Positions 35,744-43,435 of a stretch of 64,000 nt of DNA are shown here, piece after piece. This DNA comes from Chryseobacterium sp. StRB126 (GTDB lineage: Bacteria; Bacteroidota; Bacteroidia; Flavobacteriales; Weeksellaceae): contig NZ_AP014624.1 in NCBI RefSeq assembly GCF_000829375.1, forward strand, positions 3,348,001 through 3,412,000, given 5' to 3'. The position numbers were made by a program, and so were the translations under genes. Within the stretch, counting starts at the first letter, position 1, and every line of letters begins with the position of its first letter. The notes beneath the pieces are model-generated. The model saw only the letters and a list, made by a program, of their open reading frames with translations. It did not search any database and was not told the DNA's origin.

Positions 35744-36634
35744 CTATTTATACAGGTCCGGTTCTATTTTATTGTTATTTTTTAACCGTTCTTCTTTTGC
35801 TTTTTTTTCAATATTCCTATACAATTCATTCACATCAATATTTTTCCCATTCTGGTTTGTCATTTGTATAGTAGCACCTGCAGGAAGAGTGCTCATGGTT
35901 TGCTTAAGATCTTTTGTAGGATCAGTAAGGTAATCCTTAAAGGCTTTTTTAAACTGCTTTTTGCTGACCTCTATTTCTTTGTCTCCTAAACCGTTCACGG
36001 TGAGGCCTGGTATCTGAGTATCTTCTGCTGATAAGATTTCTGTTTTTTTGTTTCCAATTAAGGTCATTATATGAGAACCTGTCTTATCCTCAATTTTAAT
36101 GATAAGCCCCGGTAATCCATAGAACTTATAAGGTCCGTCCTGGAATGGGATATCTGTAGAAAACCAGGCGGTCCAGCTTCTGCCTCCATAATTGGTAATT
36201 GCTTTTTGAGTATTATATTCACCAATTTTCTCCTTTTCAGGCAGAATTTTCCATTCAGGTTTTTGATCTTCTGCTATTTTATAAGTGGTATTCCCTATTT
36301 TTTCAGAAAAAGAAATACTATACTCCGGGTACTTTTTTATGACGGTTGTAAAAATTGTTCCCGGTTTCATATTTTTTTTGATATTAAGGCTTCCTTCGAA
36401 TCCTCCTTTCATCTGCTTGGCAATATCTGCTTTTATTGTTGAGTCGGAAACATACTTTTCGCGGCTGTAATATTTGGACCCGTTTTTATCAATGTCAAGG
36501 AGCATGATATCACTCTTCACGTCCGCTTTATTGGTAGAATCCAAAATATATTTATAGTCATAAAAGAATCTGTTGATCTGGGCATTGGCCAAGACACTTA
36601 TAAAAACTAATAAAATCAAATAATTTTTTTTCAT
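35744..36634 (-). CDS. exported GLPGLI family protein
   Basis: 296 residues from the ATG at 36634, chosen because it begins a signal peptide (MKKNYLILLVFISVLANAQ); the frame is open 48 bp further upstream. The family motif is present exactly in YKFYGLPGLIIKIEDKTG. The last part (QMTNQNGKNIDVNELYRN to KIEPDLYK) is charged. GLPGLI proteins are Bacteroidota-specific, probably periplasmic or outer-membrane associated, and of unknown function. It is the third gene after blaI and the M56 peptidase (64-bp gap), which makes it a candidate target or partner of that signalling pair. Confidence 0.88.
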   Translation of the reverse strand: MKKNYLILLVFISVLANAQINRFFYDYKYILDSTNKADVKSDIMLLDIDKNGSKYYSREKYVSDSTIKADIAKQMKGGFEGSLNIKKNMKPGTIFTTVIKKYPEYSISFSEKIGNTTYKIAEDQKPEWKILPEKEKIGEYNTQKAITNYGGRSWTAWFSTDIPFQDGPYKFYGLPGLIIKIEDKTGSHIMTLIGNKKTEILSAEDTQIPGLTVNGLGDKEIEVSKKQFKKAFKDYLTDPTKDLKQTMSTLPAGATIQMTNQNGKNIDVNELYRNIEKKAKEERLKNNNKIEPDLYK

Positions 36635-36698
36635 AATTGTATTCTTTGTTAGTAAAAAGCTTTGTGAATATAAAACCAACAAAGCTCTTAGTGGAACT

Positions 36699-38540
36699 TT
36701 ATTTCTTTATCTCAACTTTTATTTCTACTTTCTTAAATTCTTCTGTTTTCTGATTGTTAACCATAATTCTCGCAATATTTGAAGGATTTAAACGGTTAAT
36801 ATCTTCTTTAGAAACCTCTCTACCATCAATATAGTATTTGTACATGACATCATCAGTACCGCTTATATTGAACTTTTTCACGCCATTCATTGAGATGTTC
36901 CCATTACCATCTTTTTTAATGAAATCAGCATTCATTACAATAACTCTAGAGGAGTTTCCTATTTTGGTAAAGTTGATTTCCTTAAGATCATTCATGCTTT
37001 CCGCAGCATATCTTTCTGCATCTGCTCTTACCTTTTTTGCATCAATTTTTATTTTACCGCTTTCTATCATAGCCTGTTGGCTCTCCTCCATTGCTTTTGC
37101 ACTTTCTTTCATTGCTTTTTTAGCTTCCCTCATTGCTTTACGCACCTCTTCTTTTTCTTTAGGCCCCAGATCATTATAATGTACTGTACCATTTTTTAAA
37201 TAAATCACTTTTAGAGTTTGGGGCTCTTCCGGTGCGTTGGGTGGTGTAGGAGAAACCGGTAGTTCCCTTTCAGATCTTGCAGCTTCTCTTCTCGTTTTTT
37301 CGGTTTCTTTTTTTATTCTGCGAATTTCTTTTTTATCAAGAGGATCCATGTTTTCAAGATCCGCCATTTGCTTTTTCCATTCAGCTGAATTAAAATACAA
37401 TTCTACTTGTTTGCTAGATTCATCTGTAATTTCAGTCATAGCAGAAACCAATTCATCTATCTCCTCCATTTTCTTGTCAAAAGCAGCACTTTCAGGATCT
37501 AATTTATCTAGCTCTTTCTGTTTTTCTTCCATTTTTTTCTGAAGTTCTGCCAGTTGTTTTTCAGATTCTTCAGAGTGAGGTCTTTCTTTGTTTTCCTTTT
37601 TTTCTTCTTTTTCTTTTACCGTATCTTTTTTGATCTCGGAAGTTATTTTTTGAATAGAAAGGTTCGTTTCTTCAATCTCTCTGTTCTTAGCGTTTACCAG
37701 ATAAGCAAAAGCTACAGTGAATAAAACCGGCAATGCAAGAATTCTACGCGCATACCCGAATTTGGTTTTTGGTTTTTGTAACATTTTAAGTCTTTTTTTA
37801 AGGTTTGAACTTAGAAACGGATTGGCAGCAGGCAACTGGGTTCCGGAAAAGTGGCTTGCTAAAAGCATCTGCGCAAATGCTTTGGTGTCCGAATTCTTTA
37901 CGGCTTTCTTATCAGCCAGATATTCATGAATTAAACTAATTTCTCTTTTAATGATATGAAAGAAAGGGTTGAACCAGAAAATGGCTGTAACCACTTCAAT
38001 AAGAATCTTATCAAATGAATGATTCTGTTCAATGTGAACCATCTCATGCTTTAAAATCTGTTTCCCAATATCTGAATCCAATGTAATGGTATTCTTCCAG
38101 AAAAGGTTTTTAAAATATGAGAACGGAGCTTCTGTCAGGTCTGTACGGTAAAAATTAATCCCGTCAAAACTTTCTTTCTGAAACTGTCCCTTAAACTGCT
38201 GAATCTTGAAGATCCCGTAGATAAACTTCCCTAAAAGGTAGAGAGAAACCAGTCCCAGAGCTGAAAAAATAATGTTAAAATAAAGGTTACCATTGCTTAC
38301 GTTTTTTTGTGTGTTATAATTTTGAATCTTATCCAGCAGCAAATACACATCACTATTGACTTCTATCGTAAAATCATCCACTTTAATAAGCGGCAGCAGC
38401 AGTGATATTACAATTGCCAACAGAAGATAGAATCTGTTATAGTGATGGAATGTCTTGTCTTTTAAAGACAACTGATAATACAGAAACATTACACCTGAAC
38501 ATAAAATTACTTTTCCAAAGTATAGAAGTATAGTCTCCAT
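36699..38540 (-). CDS. BlaR1-like M56 membrane metallopeptidase with plug-like C-terminus
   Basis: 613 residues. Four membrane helices (about 5-22, 35-52, 88-110 and 265-283) carry the M56 zinc motif HEMVH (H165, E166, H169) on the cytosolic loop, followed by EYLADKKAV. After the last helix there is no penicillin-binding domain as in BlaR1. Instead there is a highly charged coiled coil (about 310-430), a segment VIYLKNGTVHYNDLG, an Ala/Met/Lys-rich helix (KKAMKESAKAMEESQQAM) and a tail with YIDGREVSKEDINRLNP that resembles the plug motif of TonB receptors. It likely senses an envelope signal and triggers cleavage of the BlaI-type repressor encoded 5 bp upstream. Confidence 0.88.
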   Translation of the reverse strand: METILLYFGKVILCSGVMFLYYQLSLKDKTFHHYNRFYLLLAIVISLLLPLIKVDDFTIEVNSDVYLLLDKIQNYNTQKNVSNGNLYFNIIFSALGLVSLYLLGKFIYGIFKIQQFKGQFQKESFDGINFYRTDLTEAPFSYFKNLFWKNTITLDSDIGKQILKHEMVHIEQNHSFDKILIEVVTAIFWFNPFFHIIKREISLIHEYLADKKAVKNSDTKAFAQMLLASHFSGTQLPAANPFLSSNLKKRLKMLQKPKTKFGYARRILALPVLFTVAFAYLVNAKNREIEETNLSIQKITSEIKKDTVKEKEEKKENKERPHSEESEKQLAELQKKMEEKQKELDKLDPESAAFDKKMEEIDELVSAMTEITDESSKQVELYFNSAEWKKQMADLENMDPLDKKEIRRIKKETEKTRREAARSERELPVSPTPPNAPEEPQTLKVIYLKNGTVHYNDLGPKEKEEVRKAMREAKKAMKESAKAMEESQQAMIESGKIKIDAKKVRADAERYAAESMNDLKEINFTKIGNSSRVIVMNADFIKKDGNGNISMNGVKKFNISGTDDVMYKYYIDGREVSKEDINRLNPSNIARIMVNNQKTEEFKKVEIKVEIKK

Positions 38541-38545
38541 AGTTA

Positions 38546-38911
38546 TTAGTCTTTATTTTTAAGTTCGTCTAATAACATTTCGAGGTCTTCTACCGTCATT
38601 TCATTCTTTTCTACCAGAAATGAAACAGCACTTTTATAGGACCCTTTGAAATAGTTTTTTACAAGGCTCTTCATGGTCTTTCCTGAGTACTGCTCTTTGG
38701 TGACCAACGGGAAATATTCATGCTGTCTTCCGTGTACACTGTAGTCTACAAATTCCTTATCCTTTAATACTTTTAAGATCGTGGAAACGGTATTGGTATG
38801 CGGTTTTGGCTCAGGAAACAGATCAAGAATATCTTTAAGAAATCCTTTTTCCAATTTCCATACATACTGCATTACCTGTTCTTCTGCCTTTGTTAAAGTC
38901 TGGTTTTTCAT
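38546..38911 (-). CDS. BlaI/MecI/CopY family repressor
   Basis: 121 residues from the ATG at 38911 (MKNQTLTKAEEQVMQYVWKL, the normal family start); the 13 upstream in-frame codons lie in the untranslated leader. A winged helix-turn-helix (about 5-75, with PHTNTVSTILKVLKDKEFV as recognition part) is followed by a dimerising C-terminus (SLVKNYFKGSYKSAVSFLVEK). It is expected to repress its own operon until the M56 peptidase is activated. It heads blaI-M56-GLPGLI. Confidence 0.92.
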   Translation of the reverse strand: MKNQTLTKAEEQVMQYVWKLEKGFLKDILDLFPEPKPHTNTVSTILKVLKDKEFVDYSVHGRQHEYFPLVTKEQYSGKTMKSLVKNYFKGSYKSAVSFLVEKNEMTVEDLEMLLDELKNKD

Positions 38912-38960
38912 ATCCTTTTGTTTACTATTAAAATGATCTATAAATTGCAATTCCTATATC

Positions 38961-38974
38961 ACTAATAAATTAGT
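38961..38974. promoter_or_regulatory. candidate BlaI operator 1
   Basis: ACTAATAAATTAGT is a perfect inverted repeat (6-bp arms, 2-bp centre) 4 bp downstream of the -7 box, covering the expected transcription start. Confidence 0.55.
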
Positions 38975-38978
38975 TATA

Positions 38979-39009
38979 CAAATCTAGAAATAAAATTGAT
39001 TCCGACAAC
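38979..39009 (-). promoter_or_regulatory. promoter of the blaI operon
   Basis: Minus-strand GTTG (39009-39006), 19-bp spacer, TAGATTTG (38986-38979). The -7 box is a full match and the -33 matches three of four bases. Confidence 0.7.
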
Positions 39010-39015
39010 TATTTC

Positions 39016-39032
39016 TTTAGTGATAAACTAAA
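39016..39032. promoter_or_regulatory. candidate BlaI operator 2
   Basis: TTTAGT-GATAA-ACTAAA is a perfect 6-bp inverted repeat just upstream of the -33 box. Both operators contain the half-site ACTAA, so the promoter is bracketed by related sites. Confidence 0.5.
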
Positions 39033-39102
39033 TTCACTATTTAAACAATTGTAAATCAACATAATAATTTTTATTCAAATATATTGTTTTTTTAATAAAA
39101 TA

Positions 39103-39154
39103 AGAATTTCAATTATTAATTGACAGAAAAATCAAATCTTTAAATTGAAATTCT
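39103..39154. repeat. 12-bp perfect inverted repeat in intergenic DNA
   Basis: AGAATTTCAATT (39103-39114) pairs with AATTGAAATTCT (39143-39154) across a 28-nt spacer. It lies between the blaI promoter and the lipoprotein pseudogene. There is no T run; purpose unknown. Confidence 0.5.
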
Positions 39155-39200
39155 CATAAGTCATTACGGAAATCTATAATAAACACAATAGACTCAATAT

Positions 39201-39208
39201 TATATTTG
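39201..39208 (+). promoter_or_regulatory. relic -7 box TATATTTG before the pseudogene
   Basis: An exact TAnnTTTG match 16 bp before the ATG of the decayed lipoprotein gene. Confidence 0.35.
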
Positions 39209-39223
39209 GATAAATTCTAACTT

Positions 39224-39562
39224 ATGAAAACACTATACTATTTCTTACTGTTGTTAATTACCATTTCTTGATGCGGTCCTACTCCACGCAATATTTTGAA
39301 ATTTACCAAAGAAGAATATCTGGAAAAAAAACATTCTCTGTAGATGAAACTGAAGCATATGATTCAGGATATTAAAATATTTACTGTAAGAGCAGTAATG
39401 GAAAACCTATGCGCATAATGGCTCTGCAAAGGGAGTTCCTATAATAATCCTTCTATAAGCAAAATCGAGAAAATGTGGCTGGATGATCTTAACGTAGCTG
39501 GCTTAAAAATTTCATATGCCAATTTTATCACAGAAGGATTGAAAATTTGTGAGAATAAATAA
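39224..39562 (+). pseudogene. decayed small lipoprotein gene
   Basis: ATG at 39224 opens a typical lipoprotein leader, MKTLYYFLLLLITIS, but codon 16 is TGA (39269-39271), just before CGPTPRNILKFTKEEYLEKK, where a lipobox residue is expected and the cysteine follows. An A8 run then shifts frame; the coherent reading continues as FSVDETEAYDSGY, a TAA, NIYCKSSNGKPMRIMA, another shift, and finally a clean tail GSSYNNPSISKIEKMWLDDL ending at LKICENK and TAA. At least one nonsense codon, another internal stop and two frame changes are seen, so this is a pseudogene. The amino-acid composition is that of a real secreted protein. Family unknown. Confidence 0.7.
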
Positions 39563-39770
39563 GTTAAAACTCAAAAAAGATAAGTTTAATATTAAGTTTC
39601 CACCACAATCCTATTAAAATTGATAACATACGCAAAATAGGACTATCTGCAATAGATGATATTTTTCATATGGAAAAGAAACTAAAATACATGCTATACA
39701 TTTTATCAGTTGATTTTTAATTAATTACAAATTTTAGTTAATTTCAAATACCAATAAACAATAATATTAA
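39563..39770 (+). other. intergenic DNA with a second coding remnant
   Basis: From 39601 to 39720 one frame is open and protein-like (HHNPIKIDNIRKIGLSAIDD, then IFHMEKKLKYMLYILSVDF and TAA), but it has no start codon or leader. It may be the end of a second broken gene or chance in AT-rich DNA. The rest shows nothing recognisable. Confidence 0.35.
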
Positions 39771-39790
39771 TTAGAATAATTAAAAATAAA
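39771..39790 (+). promoter_or_regulatory. shared motif TTAGAATAATTAAAAATAAA (candidate metal-responsive box)
   Basis: This 20-bp stretch matches TTAGAATTATTACAAATAAA, read on the minus strand at 46607-46588, at 18 of 20 positions. Each copy lies just upstream of one of the two metal-uptake operons, in the same orientation to its operon. Confidence 0.45.
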
Positions 39791-39802
39791 AAGATTGTTT
39801 TC

Positions 39803-39833
39803 TTTGACGATTCATAAGGATACTTTAATTTTG
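39803..39833 (+). promoter_or_regulatory. promoter of the TonB receptor-DUF4374 operon
   Basis: TTTG (39803-39806), 19-bp spacer, TAATTTTG (39826-39833): full consensus, 22 bp before the start codon. Confidence 0.78.
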
Positions 39834-39855
39834 CTATTTATAATAATTATAAATA

Positions 39856-42216
39856 ATGAAGTTATATCAGCGAATTTTTATTTTTCTCATTTTTACTCTT
39901 TCAATTTCTCACATTAACGCCCAGGATAATGGTTTAGCAATTCAGGGAGTTGTACAAAATCACAAAAAACAGGGCTTAAATGGAGTAATCATTTTTGTTG
40001 AAAATACAAAAATTAAAACACAAACCGATCAAAACGGAAATTTCAGAATCCATTACAAAAAGGGAGATGCGACTCTTGTTTTCAGTCTGGATGGCTATAA
40101 AAAATTCATTAAGAAAATAAACTTTGGTAGTGAAGGCTCCCCGGTAAGCATTCAATTAGAAGAAGATCAATCGGTTGTAAAAGAAGTTATCGTACACGGC
40201 AAGGGTAAAGTAAAAGCACTGCGGGACGGTGCTTTTACTGTTAATGCTATAGATGTTGCAAAGTTAGCCAATACCACAGCCGATCTTAATCAGGTTCTGA
40301 ACAGAACCACAGGAATTAAAGTTCGCCAGCAAGGAGGTGTAGGTTCGGATTATAACTTCTCTATTAACGGAATGTCCGGTAAAGCCGTGAAATTCTTTAT
40401 AGATGGCGTTCCTTTGGAAATGCTTGGCAAAGGTGTAGATTTGAGTACATTGCCTGTAAATATGGCGGATCGTGTAGAAATTTATAAAGGGGTTGTTCCT
40501 ATTCATCTGAGTACAGATGCTATGGGTGGAGCTGTCAACATTATTACTCCCGGAAGCAGCAAAAACTATCTGGATGCTGGTATAAGTGTGGGATCTTTTA
40601 ATACACAACGGATCAATTTGAATGGACAGTTTAAAGATGATAAAACAGGAATTATTTTGCGCATCAACAGTTTTTATAACCACGCGGATAACAACTATCT
40701 GATGAAAGATATGAAAATCTGGAATCCTGCCAAAAATGAATACGAGTCCAGAAATTTAAAACGATTTAATGACCGTTATCAATCTGTTTTTGGTATGGCA
40801 GAACTTGGGTTAGAAAACAAAAGCTGGGCAGATTCTTTTTTTATAGGGGCATCACAATCAGTTTTCGACAAACAGATACAAACAGGCTCCAACCAGGACG
40901 TAGTGTATGGTGGAGTAAAACAAAGCGGAGAAGCTCATAATTACTTTATGAAGTATAAAAAAACGAACCTCCTCAATAATCATCTGGATGTAAATGTATA
41001 CGCAGGTTTTTCTAAAAGTGTTCAGAAAGCAACCGATACCCTTATGCGTAAATATAGCTGGGATGGTACTTTCGAACCTTCCGCTACTAGCGAAAAAGGA
41101 GGCAGAAGTATAATGATGCAGTACGAAGACCGTCTTTATTCACAGGCAGGAGCAACTTACAGAATCACTGACCATCACAAACTGATCTTCAACTATGTAC
41201 TCGATTATCTTAAAAATACCACTTTCAATAAACTGGAGGAAGAGAAAGATAATGTAGTTCCAGCAAAGATGACCAAGCAGATCTTATCTATGGCTTATCA
41301 ACAGGAATTTTTCAATAAACACTGGACCAATATTTTCTTTGTTAAATACTATAAGGTAGGACTTCAAAAAATGGTTTTCGATCAGGTAACCAGAACTGAT
41401 AATCCGGTAAAAGATAATTTCAGTAACTGGGGTTACGGTTTTGCCACCAGTGTAAAAATCACGAATGAGCTGGGACTTAAAGGATCATTTGAACGTTCTT
41501 ACCGTTTAGTAGAACCACAGGAAATCTTCGGAGATGGTGTTGCTATAACCAGTAATATGAACCTGAAGCCTGAAACCAGTAACAATATTAATGTAGGATT
41601 ATACTACAGCCACCATTGGGGCCAGCATACTTTCCGTGTAGAAGGAGCGGGATACATTCGCGATACAAAGGACTTTATTTTCACTGTTCCTAATTTGTAC
41701 AACAGTACTTTCAAATATGAAAACCTTTCCAATATTTTCACCCGTGGATTGGAAGGAGAACTAAGTTATCAATATAAAAGGCTTTTGAATGTGCTAATGA
41801 ATGTAAGCTACAACAAAGCTTATGACAATACAGAATTTGCCAACAACAGCGAAAATGTTATTTCAGCAACTTACAAAAAAGATGTTCCTAACCAGCCTTG
41901 GCTATTTGGAAATGTGAATGTAAGCATCGGTAAAGACGACTGGTTTCAGAAAGACAGCCGTGTAGAGCTTTACTACGGACTACAAATGACTGAGTGGTTC
42001 TACAAGAACTGGAAAACTTACGGAAACCCAAGAAACATTCCAATTATCCCAAGACAAACCCTTCACAACATAGGAATAAGTTACTCTATGAAAAATGGAA
42101 GATACAACTTGGCATTCGATGTAACCAATCTTAGTGATGCACTGGCTTATGATAACTTCAAACTTCAGAAGCAGGGCCGTGCTTTCTATATAAAATTCAG
42201 ATACCTACTTAAGTAA
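39856..42216 (+). CDS. TonB-dependent outer-membrane receptor
   Basis: 786 residues. Signal peptide (ends SHINAQ), a carboxypeptidase-like regulatory beta domain (about 28-110: AIQGVVQNHKKQGLNGVIIF), the plug (about 115-235, with NRTTGIKVRQQGGVGSDYNF, FFIDGVPLEMLG and MGGAVNIITP) and a 22-strand barrel ending in the aromatic signal FYIKFRYLLK. It imports a ligand across the outer membrane with TonB energy. The DUF4374 lipoprotein gene follows after 6 bp, a pairing typical of Bacteroidota siderophore or iron loci. The ligand is inferred, not shown. Confidence 0.92.
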   Translation: MKLYQRIFIFLIFTLSISHINAQDNGLAIQGVVQNHKKQGLNGVIIFVENTKIKTQTDQNGNFRIHYKKGDATLVFSLDGYKKFIKKINFGSEGSPVSIQLEEDQSVVKEVIVHGKGKVKALRDGAFTVNAIDVAKLANTTADLNQVLNRTTGIKVRQQGGVGSDYNFSINGMSGKAVKFFIDGVPLEMLGKGVDLSTLPVNMADRVEIYKGVVPIHLSTDAMGGAVNIITPGSSKNYLDAGISVGSFNTQRINLNGQFKDDKTGIILRINSFYNHADNNYLMKDMKIWNPAKNEYESRNLKRFNDRYQSVFGMAELGLENKSWADSFFIGASQSVFDKQIQTGSNQDVVYGGVKQSGEAHNYFMKYKKTNLLNNHLDVNVYAGFSKSVQKATDTLMRKYSWDGTFEPSATSEKGGRSIMMQYEDRLYSQAGATYRITDHHKLIFNYVLDYLKNTTFNKLEEEKDNVVPAKMTKQILSMAYQQEFFNKHWTNIFFVKYYKVGLQKMVFDQVTRTDNPVKDNFSNWGYGFATSVKITNELGLKGSFERSYRLVEPQEIFGDGVAITSNMNLKPETSNNINVGLYYSHHWGQHTFRVEGAGYIRDTKDFIFTVPNLYNSTFKYENLSNIFTRGLEGELSYQYKRLLNVLMNVSYNKAYDNTEFANNSENVISATYKKDVPNQPWLFGNVNVSIGKDDWFQKDSRVELYYGLQMTEWFYKNWKTYGNPRNIPIIPRQTLHNIGISYSMKNGRYNLAFDVTNLSDALAYDNFKLQKQGRAFYIKFRYLLK

Positions 42217-42222
42217 AAGACC

Positions 42223-43425
42223 ATGACACAATATTTCAGAAACAGTATACTTTTATTACTTACATGTTTAACCATCATTGGTTGTGAACGTGAACCAGAT
42301 GCAGGAAGTTCCGGAAGCGGTGAAAAAGACTATAAATATTTCCTTCTTTCCGCTTTAGGAAGCTGGCCTAATACCGTACACTATATGACGGCTACCAATG
42401 ACCTTACCCATGGTGCTATGGATATTACCAAAGAAGGTGACGAAATTAACTCTAAAGGAACCTACTCATACATTGTAAAAAATGGTTTTATTTACAACTA
42501 CAAAACAGATCAGGGAGTCTTCAAAAAGTTTAAATATACACAGGACAGGCTCACTACTGCAAAAGAAGTTCCTTATGCCTATATCAGTGATATTTCCAGC
42601 TATGTATGGGTAGATGATAATACTTTAGTATTGGTTGGAGAGACAGGCGATGGTCAGCATATCCGTTATACAGTTTTCAATGCCTCAGATCTTAGCATTA
42701 TTCGGCAGGGTGAGATTGAAGGATTTCAACCTTTCCCGAATGCTTATAACTTCTATACATTGGGCTCTATGACCTATATGGACGGACAAATCTATTTACA
42801 GTATAGCTACCGTAATGGAAAATGGATTACTCCTGAATATTACAACTTTGCGGTAATCGATTATAATACCTTCAAAGTAAAACACTCAGTAAGTGATCCC
42901 CGAAGTTCTGGTGTTGCTAATGGTTCTCCCTATTTTAAAACCGCTTTCAGAAAGGATAATGAAGCCTTTTATTATGCTTGCTTTCCACGTGTAGGAGCCG
43001 GAACAAGCAAAATTCAGCTTTTCAGAACGCTTAAAGGAGCTACTTCACCTGATGCAACCTATCAGATCAATCTTACAGATCTTGTGGGAGGTAAAACTCT
43101 GGAAACAATGATCGACTACATTGGGAATAATAAGATGTTGATTCTATATCGCGATCCGGCATTAGGTAACGCTTATAATGGCCGCTATGCTATCGTAGAT
43201 ATCGAAACCAAACAGTTGGTTAGGGTATTGGACGAGCTGCCTGGAGATGAGCCTTATGAACAAGCCGTATTTGTTCAGAATAAAAAATTATATATTGCTG
43301 TAAATGCTAGTAAAGGAGGAAACTATGTATGGATCTATGATCTACAGACTGATAAAATAACTAAAGGGATGAAGCTTCCGGATAATATTTCAGGTTTTGC
43401 AAGATTTGATAAACTCTATGACTAA
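42223..43425 (+). CDS. DUF4374-like surface or periplasmic lipoprotein
   Basis: 400 residues. Lipoprotein signal with lipobox IIGCER (cysteine near residue 21), a short Gly/Ser linker, then repeated beta-blade segments (SYVWVDDNTLVLVGETGD, YTLGSMTYMDGQIYLQYSY, NKMLILYRDPALGN) of a seven-bladed-propeller type, as in DUF4374 proteins. These accompany TonB receptors and may help capture or release the ligand. It overlaps nothing but its stop lies only 10 bp from the convergent stop of the truncated receptor, with no terminator between. Confidence 0.82.
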   Translation: MTQYFRNSILLLLTCLTIIGCEREPDAGSSGSGEKDYKYFLLSALGSWPNTVHYMTATNDLTHGAMDITKEGDEINSKGTYSYIVKNGFIYNYKTDQGVFKKFKYTQDRLTTAKEVPYAYISDISSYVWVDDNTLVLVGETGDGQHIRYTVFNASDLSIIRQGEIEGFQPFPNAYNFYTLGSMTYMDGQIYLQYSYRNGKWITPEYYNFAVIDYNTFKVKHSVSDPRSSGVANGSPYFKTAFRKDNEAFYYACFPRVGAGTSKIQLFRTLKGATSPDATYQINLTDLVGGKTLETMIDYIGNNKMLILYRDPALGNAYNGRYAIVDIETKQLVRVLDELPGDEPYEQAVFVQNKKLYIAVNASKGGNYVWIYDLQTDKITKGMKLPDNISGFARFDKLYD

Positions 43426-43435
43426 TCATAGCCTT

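Noticed and set aside
39269..39271. TGA in the lipoprotein leader read as selenocysteine or recoding
   Set aside because: Further stop codons and two frame changes follow, and no selenocysteine insertion structure is visible, so decay is simpler.
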